Part shown: piece after piece, positions 37,001 to 51,600 of the stretch | Layout of the letters: each line of letters opens with the position of its first letter | Numbering within the stretch: the first letter of the stretch is position 1 | Source: Heliocidaris erythrogramma | Lineage: Eukaryota; Echinodermata; Echinoidea; Camarodonta; Echinometridae | Length of the DNA: 64,000 bases | Reading direction: 5' to 3' | NCBI GenBank assembly: GCA_025617745.1 | Contig: CM046859.1 | Span: 26,711,371 to 26,775,370, forward strand | Program-made: the position numbers and the translations under genes | The notes under the pieces: model-generated | Told to the model about the DNA's origin: nothing | What the model saw: only the letters and a program-made list of their open reading frames with translations | The model's database searches: none

Positions 37001-40000
37001 CTCACGCGCGTCAATACGCTACGGCCATCTTCCTCTTTTGCGAGCAACCCCAAGAAGAAACATGTTGCTTGCAAGGAGCGGGGAAGGAGGGAGGGTCATA
37101 GGTAGGTATATAGATTTATATAGTAAATAAGAAAATCAGTGCTGATTTTACAAATTTACTGCAATAAATCATATATACCTACCTATTATGCCAGACCAGC
37201 GCCAACTCAAAGACCGGGAGGCATGTTTCGAGCAGAAGGAAATAGGATTACACCAAAGACTACAAAGAAGACACAGCGGCCTTCAAGGTGGCTGACGCAA
37301 ACAAAGCTTCACCTGCGGGAATATCCCTAAGGTAGCAAGAAATGGAGGAATTGGGCGAACGCCAATAAGCAGCCTTCAAAATATCAACAAGCGCCACACC
37401 TTGAAACAGAGCCCAAGAAGTGCTGACACTACGAGTATCATGAGCACGAGGCTTACTGTCGGATAAAAGAGCCTCTGTGCCAGCGGCCCTAATAGCTTCA
37501 ACGATCCATCTAGAGATGGAATCAAGAGAGGCAGGAGAAAAAGGCTCTCTAGTGATCAGGAACAACTGATCATCCTTACGATAAGACTTAGTCTTATCAA
37601 TATACCATTTGAGAGCCCTAACAGGACACCAAACTTTGTCCTCACGCACCGAAGAAAAGTTAGAAAGCGGACAAAGAAAAATCTCAACAGGACCGGAGGC
37701 AGCTGTCTGATTCTTGGCAACGAAAGAAGCCCTAGGAATCAATCTAACACCTTTTCTCTCCCAGCGAACATGACCAGGAGTAAGACAGAGAGCATGAAGA
37801 GTACTGCGCCTCTGCCCAGAGGCAATAGCTACCAAAAAGAGCGTCTTAACCGTAAGATGATGAAGCGAAGCTTCACCCAACGGTTCGAAAGGAGGTTTCG
37901 CCAAGGCCTCCAGGACCTTAGGCAGACTCCAAGACGGCACTAACTTAGAAAGAGAAGGTCTTTTCAGAAAGAACGAACGAATCAAACCACTTAGAAGCGG
38001 GGAATTGGAAATCCCCGAACCATCTGAAAAAAACCCGAATGAATGGCCCCGATCGCCGAACGGTAGCCTCGGATAGTAGAAATAGATCTCCCTTTGTCAA
38101 ATAACGAGATTAAGAAATCCGCAATTGAACCAATAGGAGCCTCAGAAGGGGTCCAGACCAAAAGAGAGTCTTTTCCCGGCTTGAAGAACCTGAGGAGATG
38201 TCTCTGAAAGGGTCTCATGAGGAGCCGGCAGTCCTCTAAAACATCGACTAGACTGGCTAGATAACCTAGAAACTGAAGCCACTGTCTGGCCGAGACTCTT
38301 CTGGCCAGCAAGAGCTTGCGAGCCGCAGAGACAATGGTGAGAATCCTGTCTCGACTGGGCCGAGCTAACTGATTCCTTATGTCTAACACCGCCCCCAGAA
38401 AAACTGGGCTGCGAGTGGGGACTAACTCTGACTTTTCCCAATTTATTAGGAAACCTAAGTCTTGAGTAAGAGAGACGAGCAAACGAGTCTCGTCCAACAA
38501 ACGATCGCGCGACTCCGCAAGGAGAAGCCAATCGTCCAGGTAACAAAACAACCGCAGGCCGCGACGCCTCAGAGAGGCCGCTAGCACCGCTACAACTTGA
38601 GTAAAAACCCGAGGGGCCGGGCGCAGCCCGAAGGGAAGAGCCCGAAAACGATAAGTCTCCGAGAGGAAGGAGAACCCCAGAAGATCGCGAGATGCGCGAT
38701 GAATGGGAATGTGAAAGTACGCGTCCTTGAGATCTATCGAGACCGCGTAGTCTTCCCTTTTGATCAACGGAAGAATGGAGGCAAGAGTCTCCATCCGAAA
38801 ATGAACCGGAGGAATAAATTTGTTTATCCTTTTTAGGTTCAGTATCAAACGAAGTTTTCCCGAGCGCTTGGGAATAACAAATATTGGAGAAAGGGAAAGA
38901 GACGGCCTGTCTCTTACCCTTTCTATAGCCCTCTTTTCCAGAAGAGACTCGATCTCCTTTGAAGCATGAGATCGAGACAGGGCAGACATGGGAGGTGACC
39001 GAATTCTTATAGCCCCTCCGGGGAGCGAAGCGCAAAGATCTATGAAGAATCCGTCTCGCACGACGGAGAGAACAAACGCGTCCCCGGAGATGGCCTCCCA
39101 AGCGGGGAGAAACGCGTGAAGACGGCCACCTACCACATTCGGTTGAACAAGCGCTCGGGGAAAAACATCAAAACCCAGGCTTGGCCTTCTGCGAAGCCAT
39201 CGCCTTACCACGAGTACCTCTCGAAATGCCCCTGCCACGACTCCCTCTCCCACGAGAAGGAGCTGGCTGTGGCTCAGGAGGCGGGACCCTAGACACGCGA
39301 CTGCGTTGACCCGAAACGGGACCAGCAGGTCTACGCTGAACAGGGGCCCGCGTTGGCTTAGAGCTAGTGTGAAACTGCTTAGTCATATCCGAGATCTGCT
39401 TACGCGCATCGATCTCTCTCTGAAAAACCGTAGCGAATTTACCACCAAAAAGCGAAGGACCCCGAGACGGAACATCTCGGAGAAGTTGAGCAATACCCGA
39501 CTCTCTAACACCCAGTGCCGAGAGAGCCGAGGACCTGCGACGGAACGTAACCGAAGCAGCTGCGGTGGAAAGCTGCGACCACTGCAGACAAAAAAGAGTA
39601 TGCAACAGGTCGTCAATAATCAGCTTGTCACCATCGGTAACATTCAACTCCTCCGCCCTGGACCTAAGGTCGGAGAGAAACCCTTGAAACGCCGACAAAC
39701 GCATCCCCGACCTAACCTGGTTTTCAATATTAGACCAGATCTTATCCTCCGCCTTGAAAGCGGCGGAGGTAAGCGGATTAATCGCCCGTAAGCGACGACC
39801 AACCTCCAAAATCTCAGGAGGCAGAGTCTTAGCCTTAAAAAAGCTGTCTTGGTCCTGAGAACAAAAGGCAAAGGCCTTACCCTTGACCGCATTAGGGCGC
39901 TTAATCAACAGCGCGGCCTCAATGCGGTCATACTCCAGCTTGAAAACCTCCTCAAGAGCGATACCCTCAGAGGAATCCTGCTGCTTAAATTTCCAACGCG

Positions 40001-43000
40001 AAGTCGAACCCTGCGCGCGGGTTGACTGCAATTCAGGGAGATATTTGGACAACAAAGCAATCGCTTCTACCCCGCAAAGAGCGAGCGATTGAGACTCCGC
40101 CTGCCCAAGCGATTCGGGAACCGAAGCTTGAGAAGCCACATCCGAATCTGGTTCCACCCGAGTGGAATGAGACAAAGGAGCACTAACAAAGGCCTCCGCA
40201 GGCAGAGCCCCGCATGGTTCAACAAAAGTCTCCTCGCCCGGCGGAGCCCCAAGGGCCGCGGGAATAGGAGGCACATGCGAATCCGACCCAGACAAAGAGG
40301 AATCAATCACAAAAGGCTGATTAGACTCAAGGCGAGATCCCTGAATAGGGACAGAAGTCAGGGTTGAAGTAGCCGGTACAAAGGACCAACCCTGATTCTG
40401 AGCAAAAGCCCGCATCATACTGAACATGTCAGCTTGAGAGGAGCTAGCTGGGTTAGCCAGGCCAGACGGGCAAGAGGCCGGCAAAGCCTTGCCACTTTTT
40501 GCCTTCTTCTTGGCCTTTTTCTTGGCTGGCTCGACAAAAGTCGTAGCCGAAACCCTTTTCTTAGAACGCTTAATCGGATTCGTTCGGGTCCCCGAAGCCT
40601 CTTCGGAAACACAAACCGATCCCTCCGCGGAGGGGCGTTCACTTCCCATAAAGGGATTGGAGCGCTCATGGCGTAAGCCTAGAGAATCGCCCAAATCACC
40701 CATATTGGCTAAGCAAGAAGATGCAGTAGCCTTGGGTTGGGAGCTAAAAGCTCCCAGTGCGTGGGCAGACCGAGATGACTCGGTATGTGCCCGATGACTA
40801 CTAAAGGCGTGTGAACCCGCTATTGGACCGCTCGAAAGCAGCAATAGGGGAGCACTAGTAGTCACGCACTCAGGTGAAATCACCTGTTGCTCCGAAGAGC
40901 GTCCATAATTGTTAGCTCGAGCATTCCCATTAGCTGGCAATGTAGACAGCCCAGGAAGTACTCGTTCCCCCATATGGCGTTTGCCGGGGGCTAGGGTTTG
41001 AGAACCCAGACCAACATGGACTAAGCCCGTGGGCTGCCCTGCAGTAGTGGGGCGCGTCTCCCCTAACGGATCAGAGCGAGTGAACGCTACCGTACGGGAA
41101 ACAACAGCCCCCCCCCCCCCCCCCCCCTCTGGTCTCAGCGACCGGGGGATTGGATTCGAGATATCCAAACCACTAGAATCTGACGCCACCCACCCCGAAA
41201 CCACGGGCTTCGGAGTTGACAATCCCGCTTCAGTTAACGCCACCCGTCCCGAAGCCGCAAGCTCCGAGACTGGCAAACTCTGCAAGGAAACACCACTAGG
41301 CAACTTACCCTTAGCCCTCCTCCCTCCCCCGTGTACCGCAGTACTCGGGGGAGTTCTGGAAGGCCGAGTCGTCTTGCTAGACGACTCTTCGGAAGAAGCA
41401 GGTCTCCTTGACCTAGCTGCTTCTTCTTCCGAATCCATACCACTGCAATAAAACAGACAATAAAGTATACTTTTTCAAATTAAGAAATACTTCAACTGAA
41501 TGCAGTAAATAAGGGTAAAATTATTTGGGAGATACGCACTAAAGAAATTTTCACAGCCTAAAAACCGTAAGAATAAACGCCGAACCCGAAGGCTCGGTGA
41601 CAAACGGAAACACCCGCAAACACGGAAATATCTACGTGGGGCTGACCGTGAAAGAGAAAAATAAATGCCAAGAAAGGGAATCAAAAAATCCCTTGCAATC
41701 GGCAAGAGTGACTAATAAAACACAAAGTACTATAATCTAAACGAATATAGGTACCTAAAAGTGCTTTAACTATGTGAAAAAGCGCACCAAAAAGATACTA
41801 TACGACCTGATTTCAGGAGCGCTGTGACTATACGTCCTAACTCGTCGGGGGCGAGCAAGAAAGAGGCCGTAGCGTATTGACGCGCGTGAGTGGCGAAGGG
41901 GACAATAGGATTACGGGGGGTGCGCACAATATTGTGACACATGTGTGATAATTCTCGAAGGGGTCCCGTAGTCAAGACTACAGGCATAATAGGTAGGTAT
42001 ATATGATTTATTTAAATTACATAATTACATTAAAAGATATTCAATATTTTCTTTACATTTTTCCATGTAGATAGGAAGAAACTGTAAAACGACACAATTG
42101 TATGTACTGATATCAGATTATTTCGACATTGTTCTACTTTTAAATGTTAACTTTCGCATGAATATGCTATTTCATGATATCTACGGTACGCAAGAAAATG
42201 AACTTGTGCTATTTTAAGACTATCACTGTCTTCATTAAAGTTTAAAGGGAAATTAACCTCAGCGTATGAACTAGCTTATTTTGAATGGTGTAGTATATGC
42301 CTCTTATTTGATACATGCAATTTCATGTAAAAACACAGGATATAGATATAAATCACTATTTTCCAGCCAAGTTATTGTCTGCTAGCAATAATAAGGGGGC
42401 TGCCATTACTTTACGTGTACACGAAAATATTTTTCATCCCAAGTAATATTTCCTTCATCGTTAACTTGTAATTGATTTTTAGAGGACAAATATATATTAG
42501 ATATAGTCACATATTCTGAAATGTAAGTTTAGTTTTATATATTTTTTAAAAGGTCTTAATTTGTTCATAAAAATATACTTTCTGTACGTGGAGACGGAGA
42601 ATTGACGTCAAGGACGGAGACAATCGTAACAATACCAAAACAAAGCGAGGAATCTGCATTACAGGATGGCTATTAGAACTCATGGGTCGTCAATTATCTA
42701 GGCCCATGACCAATAACAATCGTAATAAAATCAGAACAAAGCGACGTATCTGTTGTAAAGGTAGGCTATTATCAATGCATATGGTACCTAATGATCCGTG
42801 TCATGCACAAAATGGCAGCCTCCATGGAAAGACGTAGCAGACAATACCGCATCTAGAATATCATGTGGGGTTAATTGTCCTTTAAAGGTAGTTACGCTCA
42901 AAAGGAGTACTTAATTATAGATTGACTGGGGACCGCTTTGCCGCCCCCCCCCCCCCCCCGACCCCCACCCGATCCGTCTAACGTCTCACCACAATACAAA

Positions 43001-46000
43001 ATAATGCACATTCAAGAGATACATGGATTTGTTTTAAAGGTAGAACATAGTTGAAAAATAATCTAATATTAAGTCATTATGTACTTATTTCTGTCATTTT
43101 TCATATAGAGTCATTAATGATTTAGTACATTCAAATCATTTTCTATGTTACAACATTCTTACAATATTTCCTTGCATGTCAAGATTTTTGGCATGAATGC
43201 CGATTAGCTATGCGTGAAGGCAGTCATGCCCAAAAAGCAAGAAAATCGGCTTTATCACAGACGTGAAGGAAACCACTTCTTCGTATGTAAATATATGCTG
43301 CGCTGATTGTTAAATTTTCCTTTAATGAATTGCTCACAAAGGCAGTCATGACTACTAATATACTGCGAGAAGCACTTGATTAGAATTTGTGATTAAAAAG
43401 AATCATGCTACATTGGCTGGAATATGAACATGCCGAGAACGCTTTCAAAAACTGTTCAGGAAAAAATGGACCCCTCCCCTTGACGAATAATTCATTAACA
43501 AAGCCACTCGAGTCGTCATTTGCCAGCGTGTGAGTCACATGTAAGGTTCATGTAAAATGAGAAGTGCATACATTCCATTCGATTGATTAGCGCTAGTAAT
43601 AACGCAATCGAAATAATTTCCGATTTGTTCATTTATACATTTGACAGCATGCATTGTCAAATTATTATTTTTTTGTATAATTAATCCACAGAGTGGCAAA
43701 CACGCTTGGACAATGCACGTGTCCCAATCTAAATTAATAAAGGGAGAAGAGAATCTCATAGAGAAAAAGTAAAGGGAAGTGACAACAGCAACAGCAAAAA
43801 CTACAAAGCTCTCCCGTTCGGTTGTTTTGCTCCCCCGCATTTCATCATACAAGTGTTCCTAGAAGACCGGTGCCGCCCCACAACATCAGAGCCCCTTCAA
43901 TGCATAGACCAATGTTGTTGATTTTTTAAATAACTAGGCTACCTCTTCCCTTATCGGCCTGGGCAGCTTTAAAATGGAAGGGGTGGTTGTGGGGAAGGGG
44001 TGGTTGTGGGGCAGGGGCTTTTGCCACTCTTATGGTTTTTCTCCAGCATACCTTTTTAGTGGGTAGGCTGAATTAAACGGCGTAAGATTCCCCAATATTG
44101 GTGTCACCGGCACCCTATACCTAACAAAGCACTGGAGCCGCCCCTGTGTATGGCTACGGATATAATAACACTAGCATATATCGATTTTATAAACTTGACA
44201 TCCACTCGTTGCCGACTTTAATCGATGAGTTATTCACGTACTAACCTGTACTGTGTCAAACATTGGAAGTGAACAATGTATCCATCCAAAAAATATACAA
44301 CGTGAATTGACAAATTATTTCAGATCGATAACCATTTGTTCCTCGAAGTGTAGCGTGGGTAGTAATATCTGTTAGAAACCATTTATTACTTTCATACAAA
44401 AGATTGATTGTTTTCACTGAATGCAAAGAGCAGACAAGCTTGGCAACCAAACGCTAGGTTGAAATAAAATTTAAAAAGATTTCAAGTGATTGGAAGTGGT
44501 TAAATTGTGCATGAATTTGTCTTGTAGAAAACACCATTGGGAAATTTCTGGCAAAGGATACATCGTTTGAGACTGAAAGGCCCGAATTCACAAAGTGAAG
44601 TCCGTCTCCTTTGTTTTCAGATGGCGTTTTGTAGACACTTGGAAACACCAAAGTCACATACAAATATCTTTAGAAAAAATGTTAATATCTACTTTCATAT
44701 TGTGATATTGATTAAATTTTAAATATGTTTGTTTGCTTTTTCCGTAGGTTATTTTTATGTCCCCCAACTTTGGATAGATGTTTAATCATAGCCCTTGAAT
44801 TTTCCAGAATTATTTAAGATACAATTTTGAACCTTCAAATTCACTTCGTTGACTTGCCCTATACGTGCGAGCTGAAACAAACCATTAGCAGGAAAGCAAT
44901 ACGCAAAAGACATGATTAGACGTGATTGAAAAGCTGTTGCTTTGAAGGTGTATTAAACGCTTGTATTAAACACAAACATGAATTAAAATTCGTTACGCAT
45001 TCGCAAATCAAAAACCATTAATCAGGGACGGCGGAGCGTCTTTCGAAGTGGGGGTAGGGCTCCAACAAAAAAGGGCACTCGGAGGGGGGAGGGGCACCTA
45101 CAAGGGGTGAACATAAAGCGAAAATTGGTATTTTTGTGACATTGGTGTTACTCTACAGTCTAATTAATATATTATCAAGCATCATCTTCTTCATTTTTAT
45201 GGTGGTTCTGCTTCAGCTTCCCCAATCAGCAGTTGTTTGTAATTATCTAATGATTTATCTGCGAGTGAGCAAAAATTTTCAAGACCTTGTTTCCAAATGC
45301 TGATGTCTTTGGGTTGTGCATTATTTACAGCGATATAATGAAAATGACAACAGCAAATTCATTTAGGGGAAATGTCGAATAAATTTTTAATTCGTACATT
45401 AACCCTGTCGTTTTTCTGTAGGATTACACAGATAAACATTATTATGCAATCTGCTTGATTTCATTATGCTCCTATACTATAGTATAAGAGCAAGCGAGCG
45501 AGCGAGCGAGCGTAAAAAAGCGAGTTTGGGGAATTTTTTATAAAATATTGCCCTTACTTGGTGTAAATATTATGGGCACATTCGAGATAGCGGAATGAGA
45601 AATCCTTAGCTTGGGTGGGTGGGTGGGTTGGGGGGGGGGGGGTAGCATTGTGCCCCTCTTGCCTCCAGCTCCGCTGGCTTACACTGTAGTTGTAGTAATA
45701 TGGATATATGTTACGACATCGCACTGATTCTCTGAAGCTAGATATGACTGTTTTGGAAAAAAAAGAATGGGAAATATAGGTAAAAGGCGCTTATCAGATG
45801 TGGAAAGGAGTATTTAGAAGACGTGAAATGGGAACTAATGAGAAGAGGAATAGGACAAATATTAGATATAGATAGTAAAAGGGGCACTTATTATAGAAGT
45901 AAAGAGGGGGAACTTATTAGAAGGGAAATGGGCACCTATTCGAAGTGAAATTGCACATATCAGAAGGAGAAAAGGGCACTTATTAGAGAGATAAGAATGC

Positions 46001-48661
46001 AATTATCATATTTGGAAAGGGGCACTTATCAGAAGGAGAAAAATAGGAATTTTATGAAAAGGGGGAAAAAGCACTTATCGAAAAGAAAAAGGGGCACTTT
46101 CAGCAGTAAAAAAAGGCACCTATCAGAGAGAAATGGGGCATTTATCAGAAATAAAAAGGGCAATTTGGGGTACTTGAAAAAAGTGGGTGGCGGACGGGGG
46201 CTGTGCCCCCTGCCCTCCGCCCCCTCCCTCCGAGTGCGCCGCCTCTGTCATACATATGATAAAGCTGTGCTATAAATAACAACTTATTGAAATATATAAG
46301 CAGTCGATATAGTTTCACATAATTTTCGACATTCCCCCTCGAGAAATATCTGGGAGGTAGCATCATCTCAAATGTTTTCCCGCGGATTTAGTGTTGTCAT
46401 GGTATCTGTCATCTGGCTTTGGTGTGTCGGAGATAGGTCTGGTAATGATTCGCTTATAATTATTATACAGCTGATATCTCATGCTGATGTCCTTGTGTTG
46501 TGCATTATTTACAGCGATATAATGAAAATGACAACAGCAAATTCATTTGGGGGAAATGTCGAATAAATTTTAATTCGTACATTAACCCTGTCGTTTTTCT
46601 TTAGGATTACATAGATATCAACATTATTACGGGATCTGCTTGATTTCATTATAGAGTATAGACCTACTATAAGAGCGAGCGAGCGAGCGAGCGTAGCAAG
46701 CGAGTTTGGGGGATTTTTTTTCCAGAAAATATTGCCCTTACTTGGTATAAACATTGTAATTTTCTTCTGTGTATCTGTATATTTCAAGCCGATATGTTGA
46801 CTTCTCAAATATTCTAAAGAAAAACGACAGGGATAATGTACGAATTAAAAATTTATTCGACATTTCCCCCGAATGAATTTGCTGTTGTCATTTTCATTAT
46901 ATCGCTGTAAATAAAGCACAACACAAGGACTTCAGCATTAGAAAAAAAAGGTCTTGAAAATTTTGAGAGAAATACAAGCGCGCTTTGTATCTTTATTTCA
47001 AACCGATATGTTGACTTCTCAAATATACAGAATGTTATTTCACAAGGACATTATAACACGTATATCAGCTATATAATATAAGCCAATAATTACCAGACTA
47101 TCTCCGGCACACCAAATGTTCATTAACGTTAGCCATACGACAGATACCATGGCAACACTAAATCCGCGGGAAAGCATTTGAGATGATGCTACCTCGCAGA
47201 TATTTCTCGAGGGGGGAGGTCGAAATTTATGTGAAACTATAACGACTGCTTATTTTTATTCTGCATAATATACAATATACATAGTGAAGTATGTGCACGG
47301 AGAAGACTATCTATGTACAAAAAGGTATGGTTACACTGGCAAGAAGAAAGAAAAGAAAATTTGTTTCGTGAATTTTTGATTCCCACACTAGGGCACTGAT
47401 AAAAAAACAATATCCAAAACTGGTGCGTGGTTTCCTTTAAATTACCTGGTGCATGAGCAAACTGAAACGGTAATACTGATTTGTGATTTGCCAATTCCCT
47501 TGTATATACGATTCATTTTATTTCGATTAATTCCAGTTACATTCAATAATGATTTATTGATCCAATAGAAAAAAAAATCTTTACATGAACAACAGCAGCA
47601 GCTGGACTTGTTAACGTTTACATGTGATTATAGTTGGCAGAATTAAAATGACCACATGATACACAGTCTGCTTTTAAGACACACAAAAAAATTACTTTGA
47701 AAATACACGTAAGATCAAATTCGTTTGAGGCATTGGGGTCTTATTGTCAAGATTTTCTCAAGCTTTAATTGTAGAAGTTTTTATTGTCAAATGTATGTTT
47801 TGCTCTTATATATATCTTACCTTTTCATAAGTGAATCATCTACATAAAACAGACATATACAGAAATTCCCGTCTGGTAGAGATAATCATTTAATAATTTT
47901 GTTGTCAGTCTTCCCCATATACTTGACAAATGTCATTTTTATTAAAGAGTTCCCCATACCGGACTGGTTTTTCTGTCTACTATATACCGTCACTGCCTTT
48001 GATAGCTATTAATATAATCGACCAGTGATCATATCTTCATTAAAGGCTGCGCATCGTTGCCGGGTAGCAAACTATTTATATTTTCACCAACACTGTGATC
48101 ACATCCATTACCTTAATGAAATAGCGTTGTTTAGTTCAGACTCGGTTTACATCGCACAATACACGTGCTACCAATCAATCAATCGATCCTTAAACGTTTA
48201 GCGACAAATACACTTGCAAAATATTGGATCGGATGGCCCTTTCTTTCTTTCTCTCTCTCACACTCTCTCCATTTTCGCTCTTTTTTTTCTCTCTGTCGCT
48301 GCCCATTTCTCTCCTCTTCTTCTCCATCTCCATTTTCCATCTATATCACTCTCCCAGATCTTCACCCCCTACGTGTTTCTCTCTCTCTCTCTCTCCAATA
48401 ACCTTTCTTCCCTCTTTTCCATCTCATATCTCTTCTCCCTCATCTCTCCATTTCCCTCTCCTAAACGACACCCCTCTCTCCTTCCGTCTCTCCATCTATA
48501 TTTTCCATTTCTATCACTCTCCCCGATCGCCACCCCACGTTTCTCCATTTCTTTCTCTCTCTCTCTCTCTCTCCTATACACTTTCTTCCTCCATTTCCAA
48601 TCTAATTTCCTTCTTTCTCTCCTTCATCTCTCCATTTCTCTCTCCTAAACAGCCCCACCTT

Positions 48662-48699
<38 letters not shown>

Positions 48700-51600
48700 C
48701 CTCACATTCTGACACCTCTCCCTCCATCTCTCTTCTCCCTTTCTCCTCTACTTTACCTCTCATCATCTCTCTCTTCTACACACACCCTTCACTCTCTCGC
48801 CATCTGTCTTCTCTCTCTCTCTCTCTCTCTCATTAATTCTCCATTACTAGTATCCCCGATCTCTTTCTCCACCAATGTCTCTCTCCTCCCCTCTAGCCAC
48901 CCCTCTCTCTCTCTCTTTCTCTCTCCTTCTCACTCACTCCCTCTCTCTTTATCTCTTTATTCTCTTTCCTAATTGCCATCACTTAATTAAACGTTCTCTA
49001 CTTCCCTGGGATGATAGAAATACAGTGACCTTTCATTGTGATTCATCACTTCTCCAGCTAGTACATGTACATGTACATGGGACGAGTCATTTAGCAAGAC
49101 AATTAATTCAGTCATATTGCGTCCCTTTCGTGCAGGCATATTCCGTCATTGTGTTTTCAATGTTTAAATAGAGTTACATGTACATGTATACACGGTTACA
49201 TTAATAACATATTGATTTTTATGTTTTGAAAAACGTTCGAGATGATTTATAATTTTATTTTGTCTGATAAAGATTTTTTTTCTAGTAAAATAAAAATGGG
49301 ATTGAAACGTTGGAAATTAGGTATGACATTAAAAACTATAAGTTATTTGTTTGATGACAATTATTTTTTTTAACACGTCGTCTTTCTGGTTAATAGAGTT
49401 AAATGATCGCTTCATCAGGAAGAATGGCTTTCGAATTTGATCTTTAGAAAATACTTATCTACAGCCACATAATAAAACACGATAAATATGAGCTTTTATC
49501 CTTGGAAAATAAAAATATTGTATGATTACACTTTGTTATAATTACATCTACACCATCTTTTATACCCTACATTGCTTTATTCATATAGAGACAAACAATA
49601 TTATCGTTAGGCATAGCTAAATCATGACGAACACACAAGACGTGGATATAAAACACCAATTTGCTTGTAACCTGCAAGCTAATAGGTCCGTTTCCTATCC
49701 CCTCAAAACCACTTCGCTTAAAAATATCAAAGTCTCCATTCCACAATTTTGATAGGATCACCAACCTTTGCTCCGCGGTTCAAACCCAAAACAGGCGAGA
49801 TCTAAACGCGCGCCATCATTTTATGCTAATCCCATCGCTTGCCCCATTCGGAGTCTGTTGTATACCGTTGTCAAGGCAACAAGACGCACAGATTCCATGT
49901 GTGTAAAATCTCTGGATTATAACGGGCAGAAGGTTGTGGACGTTATGATGAGATACATGACTGTTGTTATTAATGTCTTAGCTACTACTCATATTAAACT
50001 AAGATCTGAAAATCTATCGAATTCGACTTGGACGATTACATGTAGATAACCTAAAATCTAATCGATTAAGCCTACATTGTATGATATACACCGTGAAATT
50101 TAGAATAGGATGGTGGAAAGTCGTCGATCGGGTTATTATTGATTATCTCTTTTCTAATACGAACACGATTTTGCGTTTTTGATCATTATCAAGCGTATTA
50201 CAAGATTTGCAATCCGGTTTAACACTTGTATGCCTACAAATGCATTTTTAAAAGACCCGCGAACGTATTTTTGTCTTTGAAATTTTATTTCAAGATGTGA
50301 GTGCAAGTTATGTCCTGGCATAACATAGTCAGAACCATTAATACTGATGTAGGAGAATTAACCTCAAACAATAAAGACGATAGTGTTCAAAAGGTGTTAT
50401 TTATTCCTACTTGTTAGACTATACGGCTTCGCGTCAAAATATACGAGATCGATACGAATCAAGATTTTCTGAGCAAAATTTATCATCTGCTAGCAATATG
50501 TATCGTCTGCTAGCAATACATTTTTTTTATGTGTACAAGAAGATTTTCTTAATCCAAATGCCCAATTGCCTTTTTCAAAATTAAAAACCCATTTGAGATT
50601 AAAAATATAGAATAGATATGTCAATTTATTTTTAAACTGAAGATTTCCTTATATATTTCTGTTGAAAATCGATATTCGCTTAATATAAATCTATTTTCTA
50701 GATACTGTGACGCAATGGACGGAGCAAATTAATTCAAATTTTATGGATGCTTCTTCCCTGAGCATCTATAGCGGCAAACTATGCATTCACCTGCTTTCGG
50801 ATAATGGGACTTGAAAAGTCAGAATGCATGCTGCATATATTATGTTCTGCTCTGTTTGGCAAACCCAAGAAAATAGATTTTTGTTAAGCAAAACCAGACA
50901 ATTTAAAAGTATCATTATAAAGATTTAATTTTTATAAATCATGTAAACACCCACTTTATATTTTTCGTCACATATGGGATTTTAGGTAATGAAGAAAATC
51001 AATTTAGGTCTTGGATGCAAAATATCTTCCTGACCGGAACATTTCTCAATGGTTCATGTACAAATCCAAATCAGCAAGAAAATGGCAGCCCCCATGTAAA
51101 TGAGTAGGAGACGACACCGGGTGTTGGAATATCTTTATTTATACCCTTTTCTGATATCTTATTAGAAAATGATTTAGGCCAATAAGTAGGAATATATTAC
51201 ACCTTTCAATACAAGTAAATTTGTACTCAGGGGTTAATTTTCGTTTAATACTGCTGTAGTCAAATGTATGCATTTTTCTTCCAAGAGCTATTGATAAATA
51301 AAGACGAACTATTCAATGGGCCATTTTCAACAAGTGTTCAAATCTATACACCATCGACAAGCGATTGCATTCACCCGTTACACATACAAGTACTTCACGA
51401 GACAGCATGCGCACTGCTTAAATTAAACATTGCCCGACATAACGACACCTTTTGAATGCAATATGCAATCTGACTATCGTAACAGATGAATGTATTAAAA
51501 GCTTATAGGCATAGACAAGGGCAATGCATTCGAAAATGGCTTATTGGTGTGTATCAAGAAATGCGGTATAATCGTTGTATTTAAGAAGGCCCCTATATCA

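Larger units (their letters stand above)
36853..42011 (-). mobile_element. DIRS-type retrotransposon, copy 3, in PHF24 intron 1 (fossil)
   Basis: Same family as copies 1 and 2, on the minus strand like the host gene. Gag-like region (~41440-39170), reverse transcriptase/RNase H (~39150-38160) and recombinase (~38100-37260). Terminal repeats and an internal complementary region are present. It appears broken, with about two breaks, including loss of part of the middle. A long poly(C) run (~41108-41127) may be an assembly-sensitive spot. Its downstream end lies 25 bases from the acceptor of the PHF24 PHD exon. Confidence 0.93.

Noticed and set aside
48214-48712. Overlapping open frames of 144-162 residues
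   Set aside because: They lie entirely in the CT-rich tract and are Ser/Leu/Phe repeats caused by composition.
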